Assembly (NCBI GenBank): GCA_030407005.1
Contig: JAUDYN010000003.1
Coordinates: 1 to 64,000, forward strand
Source of the DNA: Desarmillaria ectypa
Taxonomy: Eukaryota; Basidiomycota; Agaricomycetes; Agaricales; Physalacriaceae
Length of the DNA: 64,000 bases
Direction: 5' to 3'
Positions 47,747 to 60,169 of the stretch are shown in pieces. A program made the position numbers and the translations under genes. The notes under the pieces were generated by a model. That model was not told the origin of the DNA, did no database searches, and saw only the letters and a program-made list of their open reading frames with translations. Numbering within the stretch: the first letter of the stretch is position 1; the number at the start of each line of letters is the position of its first letter.

Positions 47747-49355
47747 TTAAAAGGGCTGTTCTGCAAGAATTTTTGAAACTTTCACGATCAATGCTATCTT
47801 TCCCCTGACCACCTGGGATACACGATCATAGTACAGCCTGAGTTGGACACCGTTCCCTCCTGGCGTCTTACAGAATTTGCATGCCTTGGTATCCATTAGT
47901 TTCTTGTCCCCGGAACGTTTCCTCAGCCATCGTTGTACAGCAGCTGTCACCTCTGGGCCAGACTTGAGCAGAAACCCCTGTGGCTTGACTCCATCTGCGT
48001 CTGCGATGTCTATGTCAGCGCAGAATTCCACGAGGAGGTCGATTGCGCCGATTCCGTTGGTCTGGAAGCATCCGAGCAGGGGGACTTCATCGTAGCCGTT
48101 ACGCTTGTTGGGATCTGCGGATTTGGGGAGGACGCGGCACAGATCGAGTTTTGCCAAGTGGTTCATCGTTCTATGGGACAGGGCGGTGTATCCTGTGATA
48201 TCTAGGAGGTTTACGGGTGCGCCACGATATATGATATATTTGAGGATTTTAATGTGCTGGGGATTGGGAGTTTCTAGGCGTTGCGCGCCGGATACGAATA
48301 TGGTGAGACACCCAAACTTGTATGCACCGCTGGGACCGGTTCCCATTCAGGACGGAAGAACGTATTCTAAAAATGTCATGAAGTTTCTTTTCCTTTGAAT
48401 GCTGCAAAAATAGGATATGGAAACACAATAACAATCTAGCTCTATCTAGGGCTTCTTTCGCATACCAAAAAGGGCTTCTTTTCTGCGAATGAAAATTCAT
48501 AGCGGTCGTGAACACGAGTGATCTTGGCCTTAGCTTAGATTGCAGATTGCAGGCTGTGATATAATAGCATGATGTAATCTATAGCAAGCGGTGCATGAGA
48601 AACCTAATGGAGTGGGTGAGGGGATAAATCCTTACATTCGTACGGAATCCCGGTGGGGAGGCGAAACGGAACTGAAACGACATCCCGCATTACCTCGATA
48701 ACTAGATTCTCTTTTGCACTGATTGCTATATTTGTGTGTTTATTGTTTATGAGTAGCATTTGAATTGTGGGGGTGGATGGGTGGGTAAAACAAGAGGACA
48801 GCACCGACGTTGAGCGTGCTAACAATTCGTCGTTGTTGCCTTTTTCATTCCGTTTTTCTGGCCCATTTCCTTACCCCGGAAGTGTACGGAAGATATTTCA
48901 TCTATCAAGTTGTTTTTGTGAACTCATTTTTACCATTAGAAGTTCAAATGAAATGTCACAACATTTTGAGGTCTCGTCTTTCTGCGGGGAAAACGCACCA
49001 GCTCCAGCAGTGACGGCGTTTCAGTTTCCTCGAGGTCGGGTGCGTCTCCAGATTCGACTTCCTAATTTGACAGTTCAGTGTCTGATGAAACTTGACGGTG
49101 TATCAAGCTCACCTCGATGACTTTGTCGTAATCTCCCAGGTAGCAGCATAGTCTGAAATAGGTGAGCTTACGGGGGTCAAAGGAGGAAGATCTGCTGTTG
49201 TAAAGTTCTCGCAGAGTTTGGCCGCCCATTTCGCAGGACAGGATGCCAGGCCGGTCGAGGATCTTGCGCATTCGTTTGGTTACTGAGAGTCCACTGCTGC
49301 CATCTCCTTGGTGGGTAGACTTTATGGACGAGACTAGAAGCCGGAATTGAGACAT
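47747..49355 (-). CDS. Ankyrin-repeat protein with a degenerate C-terminal zinc-finger-like end
   Basis: Exon 1 (from ATG 49355) encodes SQFRLLVSSIKSTHQGDG and a region ending YLGDYDKVIE. A second exon near 49066-49004 adds an acidic EVESGDAPDLEETETPSL. The large last exon (about 48360 to 47747) carries ankyrin-like repeats: NPQHIKILKYIIYRGAPVNL with LLDITGYTALSH, then a repeat with ADPNKRNGYDEVPLLGC, then IDLLVEFCADIDIADADG. The C-terminus has ACKFCKTPGGNGVQL, which looks like the first CxxC pair of a MYND-type finger, but the following Cys/His pattern is missing. The section between 48360 and 49000 could not be spliced with confidence. It is tail-to-tail with the transporter, with about 500 bases between. 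Confidence 0.65.
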
Positions 49356-49382
49356 TCTGGGAGAAGCGGTCGAGGCGAATCC

Positions 49383-49920
49383 TCAAAAACAATGAAAGAT
49401 AGGTAACGTACCTGTCTGTATATATGCGTCAGTTTCAACTTTTAAATCATCTAAAAGTATAGAGTTAAAATGCCAGGGCACAATTTTCGAAACACGATTA
49501 AGGACAGACTGGAGTAGCAAAGGTGAGAGACAGTAAACCTCAAAAATGATCTCGAGTTCAACATGATAACAGCTGGATACGCAGGATTCGCGTAGATAGA
49601 TAGATAACCGGTCCATGTCCCAATAAGGAGCGCCAGGGCTCTGTGCTGACACGAAATATGCCACTAGAGAATACAAGGCTTGCTATTTGCAACGAAATGC
49701 CTGTCTTTACTTACGCTTTGGAGGGTATGCCAAAGGGTGCCAGATAGACTGATGTTCGAACCACGGATGGCTCAAAATTCGATACTGACTACCAATTTGA
49801 GCTCCTATGACAAGTCGGAAAACTGGAATTGGATGGGGTACATCAGAATGCAGTGTCGATGCCATGAAGCGAGAGAACTCACGCAGTGTCTCATTTGGAG
49901 TTCGGGCCAAAGCGTGCTAA
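49383..49920 (-). CDS. Unassigned coding-like frames upstream of the ankyrin gene
   Basis: Two minus-strand frames (49383-49676 and 49707-49910) have mixed, non-repetitive composition (for example RTPNETLREFSRFMASTLHS, and a hydrophobic/acidic run near FEVYCLSPLLLQSVL). They could be exons of one gene or a 5' extension of the ankyrin gene. No family is recognised and no start is certain. Confidence 0.2.
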
Positions 49921-52301
49921 GTGACGTAGAGAAAACCCGCAGATGAGCTAGATGAGAGACGGAAGCAAACTGAGCACTTGTCAAACGTAGACTGATATTT
50001 CCTTCGCCAGCGTTTCGGATGAGATTCCCGAAGGTAAGTGACAGTGCGACTTGATTTTCTTACCCATATATCCAGCTAAGTGGATTTACGCTTTAAACAT
50101 TATTTCAACAAGCGGCTGAATAATTAATTCTCTACACACCTTGGATTCAGACTGAGATCACGGTAATGGATCAGTATTGGGAGTTGAGCCTATATACGGC
50201 GAAGCGGCGGTTTGCGTCACAAATTTATCAAGCATTCTTCAGAATTGCACAAAAGAGAGTACCTCTGTGTAGTCCGACACTCTGCGGGTAACAACAACGA
50301 TGAATATTCCTGACTCTCGAGTTGAAGCCATATTACATCCCTCAGCAGTCTCAACGCCACAGCGACTTTAGGATAATTCAACCTTATTCATAGTCTTCCA
50401 TCATCTTAAGTTCGACTTTGAGGGGGAACCGGTGTCACTGAAATATCGCTAGAGACCCTTTGTCGCTTTCACGGTGCCATCTTCATAGGCACCGGTGTTC
50501 GAGGGGAATATCACACATCTCTCCCCTCGCAAGTGCTATTTCCACTCGAGTGTATGAATGTGACGCTCCTAGCCTGGTACCACCGTGATGTGATTTTGCT
50601 GAGTCCTGTTCCAACAGGTAATAGACGGTGATAGACACTGCTCAGCTTTCGATGATACCATCTGATTCTGTCGATCTCTGTGAAGAAGTAGCTTAGAAAT
50701 GCAAAAGCGATCATGGATGAAACGCGCCCCTCCAAAACCCGTACTCGATTGTTATACATTTGGTGAGCGTGTATCTGTATATGATTTTGTCAGAAAACAA
50801 GTTCAGGGCGAGAAATGCCAGGCTGCTAACAGTAAACTCTCTTTCGGAAGGAACAGGAAAATTACTGGACTAAGAGTTATGACGAGGTTGGTACGCTTGT
50901 ATAAGAGGGATTGCTAGTCATCATGGTGTCGGTCTGCAAGCGGCCTGTAAAAAGCCCACGGGATCAATCAACAACCGACCTCGCTAGTTATCTTCGGTTG
51001 CTCTGTACGCGCACTGGGGGTGGACGCATTACATGTTCAGTTGCAGACGAAGAGCTTGAGCAATGCTCGGTTCGGCTTACTCTCCGGATTCTTGATTGGC
51101 TATAAGTCGGTCGGCAATTTGTCCACTGTCAGGAGACATACGGTAAGCTACTTACACTCGCCGCTCCAGGGGGCCATTGCGACTACAAGTATGGGATCTG
51201 AGAAGAGATGAGTGAGATATTTGGTTGACAAAGATACAAACTTATACATTGTGAATAGCCCGACAGGGTGTGAAAACCACTGGGAGCGCTAGGCCCCTGC
51301 TTTTAAACCACATTTTCTTGAAGGGCAGGCAAAGACGTCGTCAAGGAGAAGACAGTAGACGGTACCCATGAGAAATTTGATGCAAGGTCCTCTTATCGCT
51401 CCAGAGGCCCATATGATGCTATCATTCATGGCGCTAGTGAGTCAAGAGCACATTGGTAGAATCAGCGCTTACATCCGGCTTTGTCGCTGATAAAGAGTGA
51501 GGATGACCATTATGCTGATACTTTGCCAGAAGCCCTTTGTCAAGACGAAGCTTGTAGAGATACAAATTTTCTTTTGTTGCCAGTTGTGTATTTTATGTCC
51601 AGAAGGACAGTTCGCCTCGGTGTTCAAGTAGCAAGCTATCCATGAGTAGTTCGGATGATTCTCTTGTTGCGTCGCCAAGTACCCGAGAGGAATGGGGCTG
51701 TGAAAGTTGAAACCCAGTTGTCGCTAAGGTGTCATGGGGTATCTCCTGGGCCGTCCACGGGGCCTGGCCGGCTCTTTCCTTCGTTTCTTTCTCACCGATG
51801 TCACCATCTAGTCAGGCTGATATCTTTTCGTGTCTCCTCTTACGGTCAGGGACGAATGATTATGCCGGTCACCTGTCTTGAAAGCACGGTTAGGGCTACG
51901 TAACCGTCTGGAACGATTTGCATCAAAGAGAGCTCAGAGATTGCAGAGGAAATTGAATTTTATTGTTACTTTCCGATGCGACATCGAGAACCAGGAGAAC
52001 GTTTTGCGGCTTGGCCTACATGAAAATGGATTTAGTACTATCTTAAGATGCTCCACTTATGACCTGCAATGATCCTTGTTTGTAAGCTGACCATGATTAA
52101 TGCAGTGCAGCTGACCACCAGCTCACCCTGGGTCAATACAGTGGCCACCTTTGACAAAGCTGAATATTATCGAACTGACAAATCGACCAGGTACACACCG
52201 CATCTACCGGGATACATTCTCCAAATATGTGTCATCCAACCAGCAACCGCAGGAATAAAAGCTGACGCGTTGGTCAATCAATTTTCCAACGTTCTCAGAA
52301 C
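49921..52301. other. Intergenic upstream of SDR copy 3
   Basis: No gene with a recognisable domain. Short frames occur on both strands, without support. Confidence 0.4.
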
Positions 52302-53435
52302 ATGGCAGATCTCAGCGTAGCAACGACAATGTCTCTCTCTGGACGCGTAGGTTTGATTACTGGAGGCGGAACGGGGATGTGAGTCTCTTTGTGTTTGATT
52401 TTGAGCCACTGTTGACGCATAAAAATTTTAAAAAAAGAGGACTCAGCATCGCGAAAGCTTTTGCTGCAACTGGAGCGAAAGTATACATCACTGGTCGAAG
52501 GTTGGACGTTTTGGAGAAAGCTGCCGCGTCGGTCACGGGCGTATCAGGATCTATTGTACCGTGAGTAACCGCTTTCTATATTATACTACGCATTCCTTAC
52601 ATGTGGCCAGGTTCCAGATGGACGCGACCGACGAAGAGAGTGTGAAGGCCGCCGCTAAGCACGTCGAAGGTATCGATGGCAAGCTCGACATTCTCGTGAA
52701 CAAGTTTGTCACTTATGTTTTCCGTTCCGTTCTGGCGCTGATTGATCTCTTTTCCTCCTAGTGCTGGGTTCGCCGGCTCCCTCCGCGACCCTGACTTCTT
52801 TACGAAGAAGCTGTCGGCAAATGATCCCTTTGAGCCCGAAACGGTACAGAACTGGGCAGACATGTTCGCGCTGAACACCATCACGCCGTTCTTTGTCGTC
52901 CGGGCCTTCCAATCTCTGCTCATCCAAGGAGCGCACTCTCGCCCGCAGGGAACATCGAGCGTCATCAATATTAGCAGCATATCAGCAAATACGCAATCAT
53001 CACCTAGTGGAATTTCGGTATGTGCCCTTAGACTTTTACCTGAGGTAAGACTAATTTAATGTTGAGTTCGCCTACGCGCCAACAAAAGCCGCCTTGAACC
53101 ATCTCACCCTCGTTCTCGGGAATAGTTTTGCTACTAGGGATATTCCTATTCGTGTGAATGCGATCTCGCCTGGGCCGTTTGCGTCGGAATTGACGTCTCC
53201 CGAATTCTTGGAATCGCTCAAGACGAAGGTCATGCCTGGATTAGTGGCGCGGGTACCTGTAGGGAGGCATGGGAGGTGAGTTTTTTTTTTTGTTTTTTTG
53301 TGCTGCACGTGCTTTATCTAATACTATTATAGCGAAGCCGAGATGGGCATGACTGCGGTGCTCTTGGCCGTTTCCGACTATACGAACGGAGTCATCCTGC
53401 GTGTCGATGGCGGGCTTTCGTTAGTAAATCCGTAG
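52302..53435 (+). CDS. Short-chain dehydrogenase/reductase, copy 3 (intact)
   Basis: Paralogue of the SDR at 6533. The six exons have exactly the same lengths as in copy 1 (77, 123, 93, 256, 209 and 103 bases; 286 residues): 52302-52378, 52438-52560, 52611-52703, 52762-53017, 53067-53275 and 53333-53435. The motifs are intact: TGGGTGIG across intron 1, NNAG across intron 3, INISS, AYAPTKAAL (Tyr and Lys), RVNAISPGPF, and the C-terminal TNGVILRVDGG. It differs from copy 1 at many positions, including the loop just before the catalytic Tyr (SPSGISFAYAP), which often shapes the substrate pocket. So the two may act on different substrates; that is inferred. NAD(P) dependence is by family. Confidence 0.93.
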
Positions 53436-54899
53436 TTATTTGTATTTTTTACTGGTGCACTCTCAGGCATAGATGCAGTTGGATTTGTGGACAATGCAGT
53501 GGCTTATAGAAACTGGCTCGTTCTTCAACTATTAAACCTCGTTTCCACCAGACTATCCTTGAGCAAAGGGTTAGAGCCGGCGAGCAGGTCTCACGCTGGA
53601 GACAAGTGTCTGACTCTCGTATCAATTCAAAGTCTTTCAGTCTCAACTACCACGATTATTCTAGAGATACCAAAGTTGAAACCTAAAGCTTAGAAAGAAG
53701 ATACTAATAACTACAGGTGGTGTGCCAGGGTCAGTCCAAGATATTTTAAGCCTTGATTCTGAAGTAAATCTACTGCAAATGCGGTAACCAACTTCGCCAT
53801 CGACTACCCAATGGCGCCAGTGTATCGCGATCTCGTCTTGTTGTAACACCATCCTTGTCTCCCCGAGACAGACTCTCAAATCAGGACAGTCGATATTTGA
53901 AATAGAATAGCATCCTGATTGTCGGGTTTAAAGGGGATTTATACAAGGTTAATCGTCGAGTACCTTGCGCAGAGAACTCTCACGCAGCTCACGTATCCCT
54001 GCCTCACAGGTTGGAAGCGGGATATACGTCCTTTCCACCTGGCGCAAGTGAGAGGACAATTTTCGTGAGTTATGCCTTCCGTGCTCCTTACCTTCCACCT
54101 ACCACAGGTCGCAAGCGAAGTCGTGCTCTCTTCACCGCTTGAGGTCGAGCATGAGTAAGTCGAGTTTGTACAAGTCTCCAACTGCCATACTCACCTGCCT
54201 TTTACCTCCTAGGTCGTAAGCAAAGGCGACCGTGAGTAGAAAAGGGGCTATCCTCTCTCTGCCATGTATCTTCACAGTCTCGCCAGGTAAGTCCAGTATC
54301 CTCTCTCTGCTTCGCGTACTCACAGTCTCATTAGTCGTTAGTCGTAGTTGTGCTCGCTACTCACCCTCATTTGTATTTCCTTGGTTTTTTACTTCGTTTA
54401 TTGCGCAGATACTGTACCTACTGGTATTTACACAATTTGTATACCCTCCCTAGCGACCATACACGACGCAATCGCATTCGGGCTCTCCAATGCGCGAGGA
54501 ATCTAGTTTTGGCTGCCCTCACACTGAACTCGAGATGATTGGTACCCGGAAAGAACGGTGGTTATCCGAAACAGGAAAAAGACGGGATTTCCCGGTGGCG
54601 TTGAATGGATCTCCTTTTATCCATGGCAGGACTAGGCCCATCACGCTGCTTCTTTCACACTCGTCGTTCACATTTCAGTCACATTCTCAAGAGTCCCATA
54701 GTATAATATTAACACGGCGCTGCCATCTGATTCCGTTCCACTACAAGACGACGAATCTGAACGCGAAGGAATAATGTCACGTCGATTCTTCGTAAAAGGA
54801 GGCCTTTATTAGTCGCTGACATCTCTTGGATTGAAAAGGACTTTGTTGCATATGCACAGAAGACGTCTATATTAGACACCGAAGTCGTCCTACTGAAGC
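53436..54899. other. Intergenic with short pyrimidine-rich repeats
   Basis: Unique sequence. At about 54020-54330 there are several imperfect copies of a short unit built on TATCCTCTCTCTGC and ACTCACAG/ACTCACCT. No gene is supported. Confidence 0.4.
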
Positions 54900-55740
54900 A
54901 CTGCACGTTCGCTTTCCAGGCACAGAACATTACTATCGCCTATCTATCGTATCCCAAGGGACGTCCTCTTGGAGATATTTCGCTGGGCTGCGCATCGTCC
55001 CAAGCACGCCTCGATGTCACCGAAGGAGTCCAGTGGCCTCTAGGCCAAGTTTGGATGATGGTGGGATATTGTCATTCTTGAACCACTGTACACGCGACAC
55101 ATCCTGGATATATATCCTCACTTACCATTTTTGTCGCGCTGCAGAGTTTCTGTTGTGGATAGCGGTAACGACCGGAGACTGCGGTCGTGTTTTCGATACG
55201 GTCATTAAAAAACCCGCATTCTGGGAAATGGTGGACATATATGCACAATCGAAAGATTTTCAGAAGCTTTCCTCTGTATCAGGAAATGTTCCTCTGCCGG
55301 AGGAATTGTACGTTTGTACCAGGAAACAGTGCACTTCAGCACATATTCATTGTCCTTGGCACCATCTCTTCGACGTACGGATCTCGGACTGCCGGAGATT
55401 TCCCAGCTGCCTTTGAATGCTAGTTTCCTAACACATTTTTCTGGGACATTGCATCATTTGGCGGACATCTGTGGATGTCGGAACTTGCTTCCGTCGCACT
55501 TCTCACTGGTTCTTCCCTTTTTGGTAACTGTCTGATTTCTCGCCGCTTAGACCTCTACAACTTTGCAGTGGCTCTTATACTTCTTATCTTTGCTTGCGAC
55601 TTCTCTCTACCTCTCATGGTCTCTTCCTTCACGTCTACACCTTCTGTGTTCAGCTTCATTCCCGGTGCAAGCCTGGAGCAGTCGCTTTGCTTCCGTGATC
55701 AAGTTGAATATTCAAGCCTACCAGCTTTGTAGCCTTTTTG
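54900..55740 (+). pseudogene. F-box protein remnant
   Basis: The stretch at 54935-55016 reads LSPIYRIPRDVLLEIFRWAA, the core of a basidiomycete F-box (L/I-P-x-D-x-L-x-E-I-F), the segment that would bind Skp1 in an SCF ubiquitin ligase. The expected W-x-x-V-A block follows only in broken form. A stop lies soon after, and later frames (55033-55416, 55563-55751) are short and shifted. The region after the F-box is hydrophobic/Leu-rich, as in LRR-like tails of this family. I read it as a decayed gene, though unresolved introns could explain part of it. Confidence 0.5.
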
Positions 55741-56068
55741 CTGGCCTTTGATCTGATTCAGTGATGTTGTGCGACGAACGTTGACGCTTGCCCTGGAGCT
55801 TGAACCTGACGCGACATAAAACGTTCGAAGCGGGGGTCGCGCAACTCGAGTTTAGGTGTAACGTCGGATGTCTGGGCGTGTAATTACTGCGACCTTAATA
55901 CATTTCTTCAAGTGCTTGGTCTTCCTTGGTATTGTTTTCCTGACAACGCCAAGGCTTTTGGCGACATCAAATGCTTAACCGGAGACGCATCTCCGAGGTA
56001 TAAAATCAGTTTTCCATCTAGAACTCGAGAAGCATTACAAGCCTTCTTTTTCCCTGTCTGTGCACGCT
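55741..56068. other. Intergenic
   Basis: The 5' flank of the DUF6534-like gene. No feature was recognised. Confidence 0.4.
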
Positions 56069-57526
56069 ATGGGCAATACATTGCGTCTTGACGTGTCTTC
56101 GAGGTAAGTCTCTCAGCCCTTAGTACGCGAACTGGGATTATTTAGAAGAGTACAGTACACTCCTGGTGGTTTCGTGGTTAAACACACTGTTGTACACATC
56201 CCAGGTCGCTTTGAGTATCTATTATTTGCACCATTTTCCCGGGGCGTCAAGATGGCTCCGCTACTGGATCTTGTCATCTTTGATTCTCGACGGGGCTTGT
56301 TCGATCACCGGTATGGCTAGCGCTTATATGGTGTGTTTTCTGCCCCTCGGTGTATCTCATGCTAATGCAATTTATTAGCATCTCGTCATTAATCATGGTT
56401 TGTCCTTGTAGTAACATTGTATTCGTCAACTCATCGATGCATCATGATTCACTCGATCGGTATCCAGGACGCAGCACATTTTCATGGACCATTCCGACCA
56501 CAGTTCTGCTCACGTTTACCTCGGCCTCGATTGCGCAGACCTTCTTCTGTTATCGACATTGGATGATGTGGGTCTCTGTTTAGCCTTTTGCGTATCATTC
56601 TTAGGTGCGTTTAGTGCCAGGAATAGGTGGATCACGGGATGGATTATATGTCTGATTACAGCAAATGTAAGTATCCCATTTGCCTGTACAATGTATACTT
56701 ACGAACAGTGAGTGTAGATGCTTGCCAGTCTGGTATCTACCATCTGTATAACTATCTTTCCGACGCAGTTTATGTTAGCCATACCTGTGACGACGTGAAG
56801 TTACATATTTCTTGGTCGAGCACCGTGGCTAACGTTGTATTTCAAGAACCGTAATATGCGCAGCAACGGACGCGACAATCACAGGATGTCTGGTCTGGAC
56901 ATGTTCGCACATAGAGTCACCTTTCTTATCTACAAGAAAGTGAGCGATTCATTCCCTGGAAATCGGAATTCTTCAGTTATTGATAATGGGTTTAGCATAT
57001 TACGGCGTGTCATGATCCAAGCGCTGACTTGCGGATTCACAACGGCCATTCCCACAATACTTATGACCGTTTTCCTTTTCACTATCTGGGATGGTGCGTG
57101 AGCATTGCTACTTGTTCTCACCTATTAATCGCGTGGAGTAGCATTCTATACCCTATATGCTACACTCGGACGCATTTACAGCTTATCAGTTTTGTTAACT
57201 CTTATACTGCTTAAGGTTCTGCGTCGTAGCGATCCATCCACGGTGAGAATAGATGGCGATGGTGTTTCCAGCGGGCCCACTGTTCTGGATTCGATTTGTG
57301 AGTCTATGGACCAGCAGTTTTTAGGAGACTGATGGAGATGGCTGTTATAGTCTTTAAGAACACGTTGAATACCGATACGGGAAACAGGCAGTTAACGGTA
57401 TGGGAACAATTCCTTTGTCTACTCTCACTGACTGGATTTTGGTAGAGGGAAACTAGCGACCACTTTTCGACACATCTTCAGTTGAGAAACTTAGCGAATG
57501 ATCAATCTTTCACACACACTGTTTGA
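56069..57526 (+). CDS. Seven-TM-like integral membrane protein (DUF6534-type)
   Basis: A multi-intron gene for a basidiomycete membrane protein of the DUF6533/DUF6534 kind, a GPCR-like family of unknown role. ATG 56069 opens GNTLRLDVSS. After the first intron come hydrophobic segments: LLVVSWLNTLLYTSQVALSI, YWILSSLILDGACSITGMAS, WTIPTTVLLTFTSASIAQTF followed by YRHWMMW, then RWITGWIICLITAN. Two TMs follow in the region 56740-57100, including RRVMIQALTCGFTTAIPTIL and MTVFLFTIWDG. The last TM gives YTLYATLGRIYSLSVLLTLI. The polar tail ends FTHTV with TGA at 57526. The first splice junction is ambiguous and some middle exons are tentative, but no clear disabling change was seen. Confidence 0.6.
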
Positions 57527-58664
57527 TTTTATATCAAATCACTGCCAGTTCCTAGGCCTGCACGAACGTATACATAACTTCCTTTAATATTTCTGACTTT
57601 AACTCTCAGTATCCTTCAAGTTATGTAGGATCAATGCCACTCCCTTCAGGTTTCTTCTTTTATTTGATTAGTGTACGGGGGTTTTGAGTAGCTCCTTTGC
57701 ATAGATAAATACTAGTTCAATACATCACCCAGATACAAACACTCATCGAAAGTCAAATCCTGTTTTTTGATGACCTGGATGGACCTCGGGATTCTGGCGA
57801 TCTCTTACCTGTTAAAATGGAACAACTCCAGCACCCAACAGTCAATGATGTGAGAATACTGGACGCTCTTGCCGCTCCGTCGCTTCGGGTATATCTGCAA
57901 TGCATTTTAAACGTTACGAGGATATTGATATACAAGATCTTCTAGCGCCGTCGGCTTGCTTCATCGAACATTTTGGCATTTCCCCGGAGTCGGTGCAAAT
58001 AATTCACCATCTTATGGCCTTTAAAAAGAACGTCAGCTCTTTGGATGTGCGCTACGAAAGAGCCCGTACCGTATCCACGCTGGAACCGTTAACCCCCCTT
58101 CCCGCGATGAAGAGCCTGATACCGGCTGGGGAAGAAGATACGCGAAAAGGGCCATTGACGTCGTCCGCCAACGCTTTGATGAAGAGCGAGTAGCATTTTT
58201 TGAACGTCACGAGGATATCTTATTTGCGCGTAGATTGCTTTGACGACTGTGAAGTTATCAATTGGCTAAAAAGTGAAGGGCGTGATGAACGTTTAGATGG
58301 GAAGAAAGGGTCTCTGTACCCAAAGGTTGATGAATATTGGACAGGAAACTGGTTCATTAGGTCAGTAGGAATGTCGAATACAAATACTTATTACTTACGA
58401 CTCTAATGATTGAATAGTGTTGGTATTGCTCATCTCTCTTACAACGTAAATCATCCCGTGCTGTAGTTTCCAAAAAGCAAGGACCGGAACAAACAAAGCA
58501 CAGGGGAAGTGTACTTCACGAGTGATAACTTTGACAGAAAGACTTTGGGAAGTCCAGGATCTCGGCAAAAAAGTTCATCCATTATTTGGAATAAGATTTC
58601 GTCTCAAAAAGGACATCATGAGTCATCTTTTACGCCCATTTCTGTTGTCCGCTCTCTTCACCTG
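57527..58664. other. Unassigned fragments between membrane protein and lipase
   Basis: Contains coding-like pieces on the plus strand (about 57755-58190), including a segment readable as RYAKRAIDVVRQRFDEERVA, with frameshifts between pieces. The family is unknown and no continuous gene can be built. Confidence 0.3.
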
Positions 58665-58714
58665 ACCACGATGAACGACTCCCTTGCTCCGTACCATGTC
58701 CACCAAGGACCTCC

Positions 58715-60001
58715 GTGGCATTTCTCCTGGTAATTTTACTGGCTTTTTTCATCCTTCAACCTTCTATTAACGCGTCGGACGGCCCAGATATCCTCCAAGA
58801 TCTCATATTTTACTTCAAATATGCATCGTCGGCGTATACGCCCTTTTGTCCTAGGCCGAACGGCCGTAACCTCGTAACGGAGGTTCGAGGGATCCTCCTG
58901 AGTAATGACGCCTAATGGTCCTGAGGATATCCTAGATATCCAATTCTGTTTCAGATATCCAAGGCTACATCGCACGCGATGGCGACAGGAAGGAATTGGT
59001 GCTTGCTCTCCGTGGAAGGTCGATCTTGCTGATAGATATCGATGGGCTGAGGATTTGACGGAATAACAGTGCATCTATCATTGACATCCTGGTCGACTCG
59101 GCAATCGTTCTCGTCCCGCTGATCACGCCCGGTGTCGAAGCCCCACGTGAGTTGCCTTTAGGTTTGCGACAAGGATTCCCATCCAAAGTCAGTAGGTGGT
59201 GTGCGGGTTCATAGTGGGTTTCTTGTCGGGTGCGTTCAGGTTATCTTTCAGGGCGTCAGTTTACGTTCTTGCAGGTGGAACTCTATTGCGGTACAAATCA
59301 TGTCAGTGATCAAGGAACAGTTGTTCCTACACCCGGATTTGAATAGTATCGTTACGACTGGCCACTCTCTCGGAGGGTCGCTGGCGACGCTAGCTGCCAT
59401 CTGCCTTCGAAGGAACTTTCCCTCACTGACGACGCGGACGTATTCTTATGGCGCGCCTAGAACCGGAGTGTGTCGTTATTTTCATTCCCCTGGATGGTGT
59501 ATTTATCTACTTAGAACAAGGAATTTGCCGATTACTTCAATGGCGAGTTGGGTGTAAACGCGTTCAGAGGTGCGTTGCATTTCCCTCTCCTTATGCTACA
59601 TCTGAAAGCATTCTAGTCGTTCACAGCAATGATGGGTATCATACCATCCCTTCATAGTTGCTCGCCTATCCTGACATCTTTCAGTGTCCCGACGATGATT
59701 CCGACCTCCCTCGGTTACCACCACCATGGTGCGTCTCTCGCATCAACCACTTTCTTTTGGTTTGCTCACTTCCATTACAGGTGTAGAATACTGGCAAACG
59801 GAAGACCCTCCCAAAGAGAACTCGACAAAGCAATGTTCAGCTGATGGTGAGGACCCTAGATGCTCAGCGTCAGTGCCCAGTGAAGGCGTCAACGCAGCAC
59901 ACACGACGGCACGTGCAATTCCGCACCTCAGGTTAGATTGCGCGTGCTCATCCTTCCTTTAGTATTTCGGAATTTTGGCAACTACGCCATTTTGTATATG
60001 A
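58715..60001 (+). CDS. Secreted class 3 lipase (5' end unresolved)
   Basis: Alpha/beta-hydrolase of the Lipase_3 family, a triacylglycerol lipase or esterase. The first visible segment is a hydrophobic signal-like stretch (AFLLVILLAFFILQPSINAS), followed by DGPDILQDLIFYFKYASSAY. Spliced exons give SDIQGYIARDGDRKELVLAL, VRVHSGFLVGWNSIAVQIM and the nucleophile elbow TGHSLGGSLATLA (Ser). The catalytic Asp is likely in the HSND block near 59630, and the His in GYHHHGVEYW. The end reads YFGILATTPFCI, then TGA. Seven or so introns are needed; the last one appears to use a GC donor (59912 region). No in-frame ATG precedes the signal-like stretch, so the start is lost, in an unseen exon, or frameshifted. 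The listed start is only where the reading frame becomes convincing. Confidence 0.8.
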
Positions 60002-60169
60002 ATGAAGCACCACTAATACATGCCTCTGGTCTTCCTGGATATGTCAGCGTGAAGGACTCGAGATGCTCTCATTGGCCGTGAAAGGTCGCCGCAAGACTAG
60101 GATGGTGATAGTGTCCGAAGATGACTCTCCCTCAGACATAATGAATCCTTGTCAGGAGCTGTGAATCCT

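Noticed and set aside
54020..54330. Short repeated CTCTCTGC/ACTCACAG units considered as a tandem array
   Set aside because: The units are imperfect and irregularly spaced; they are probably remnants of splice-like pyrimidine tracts or chance.
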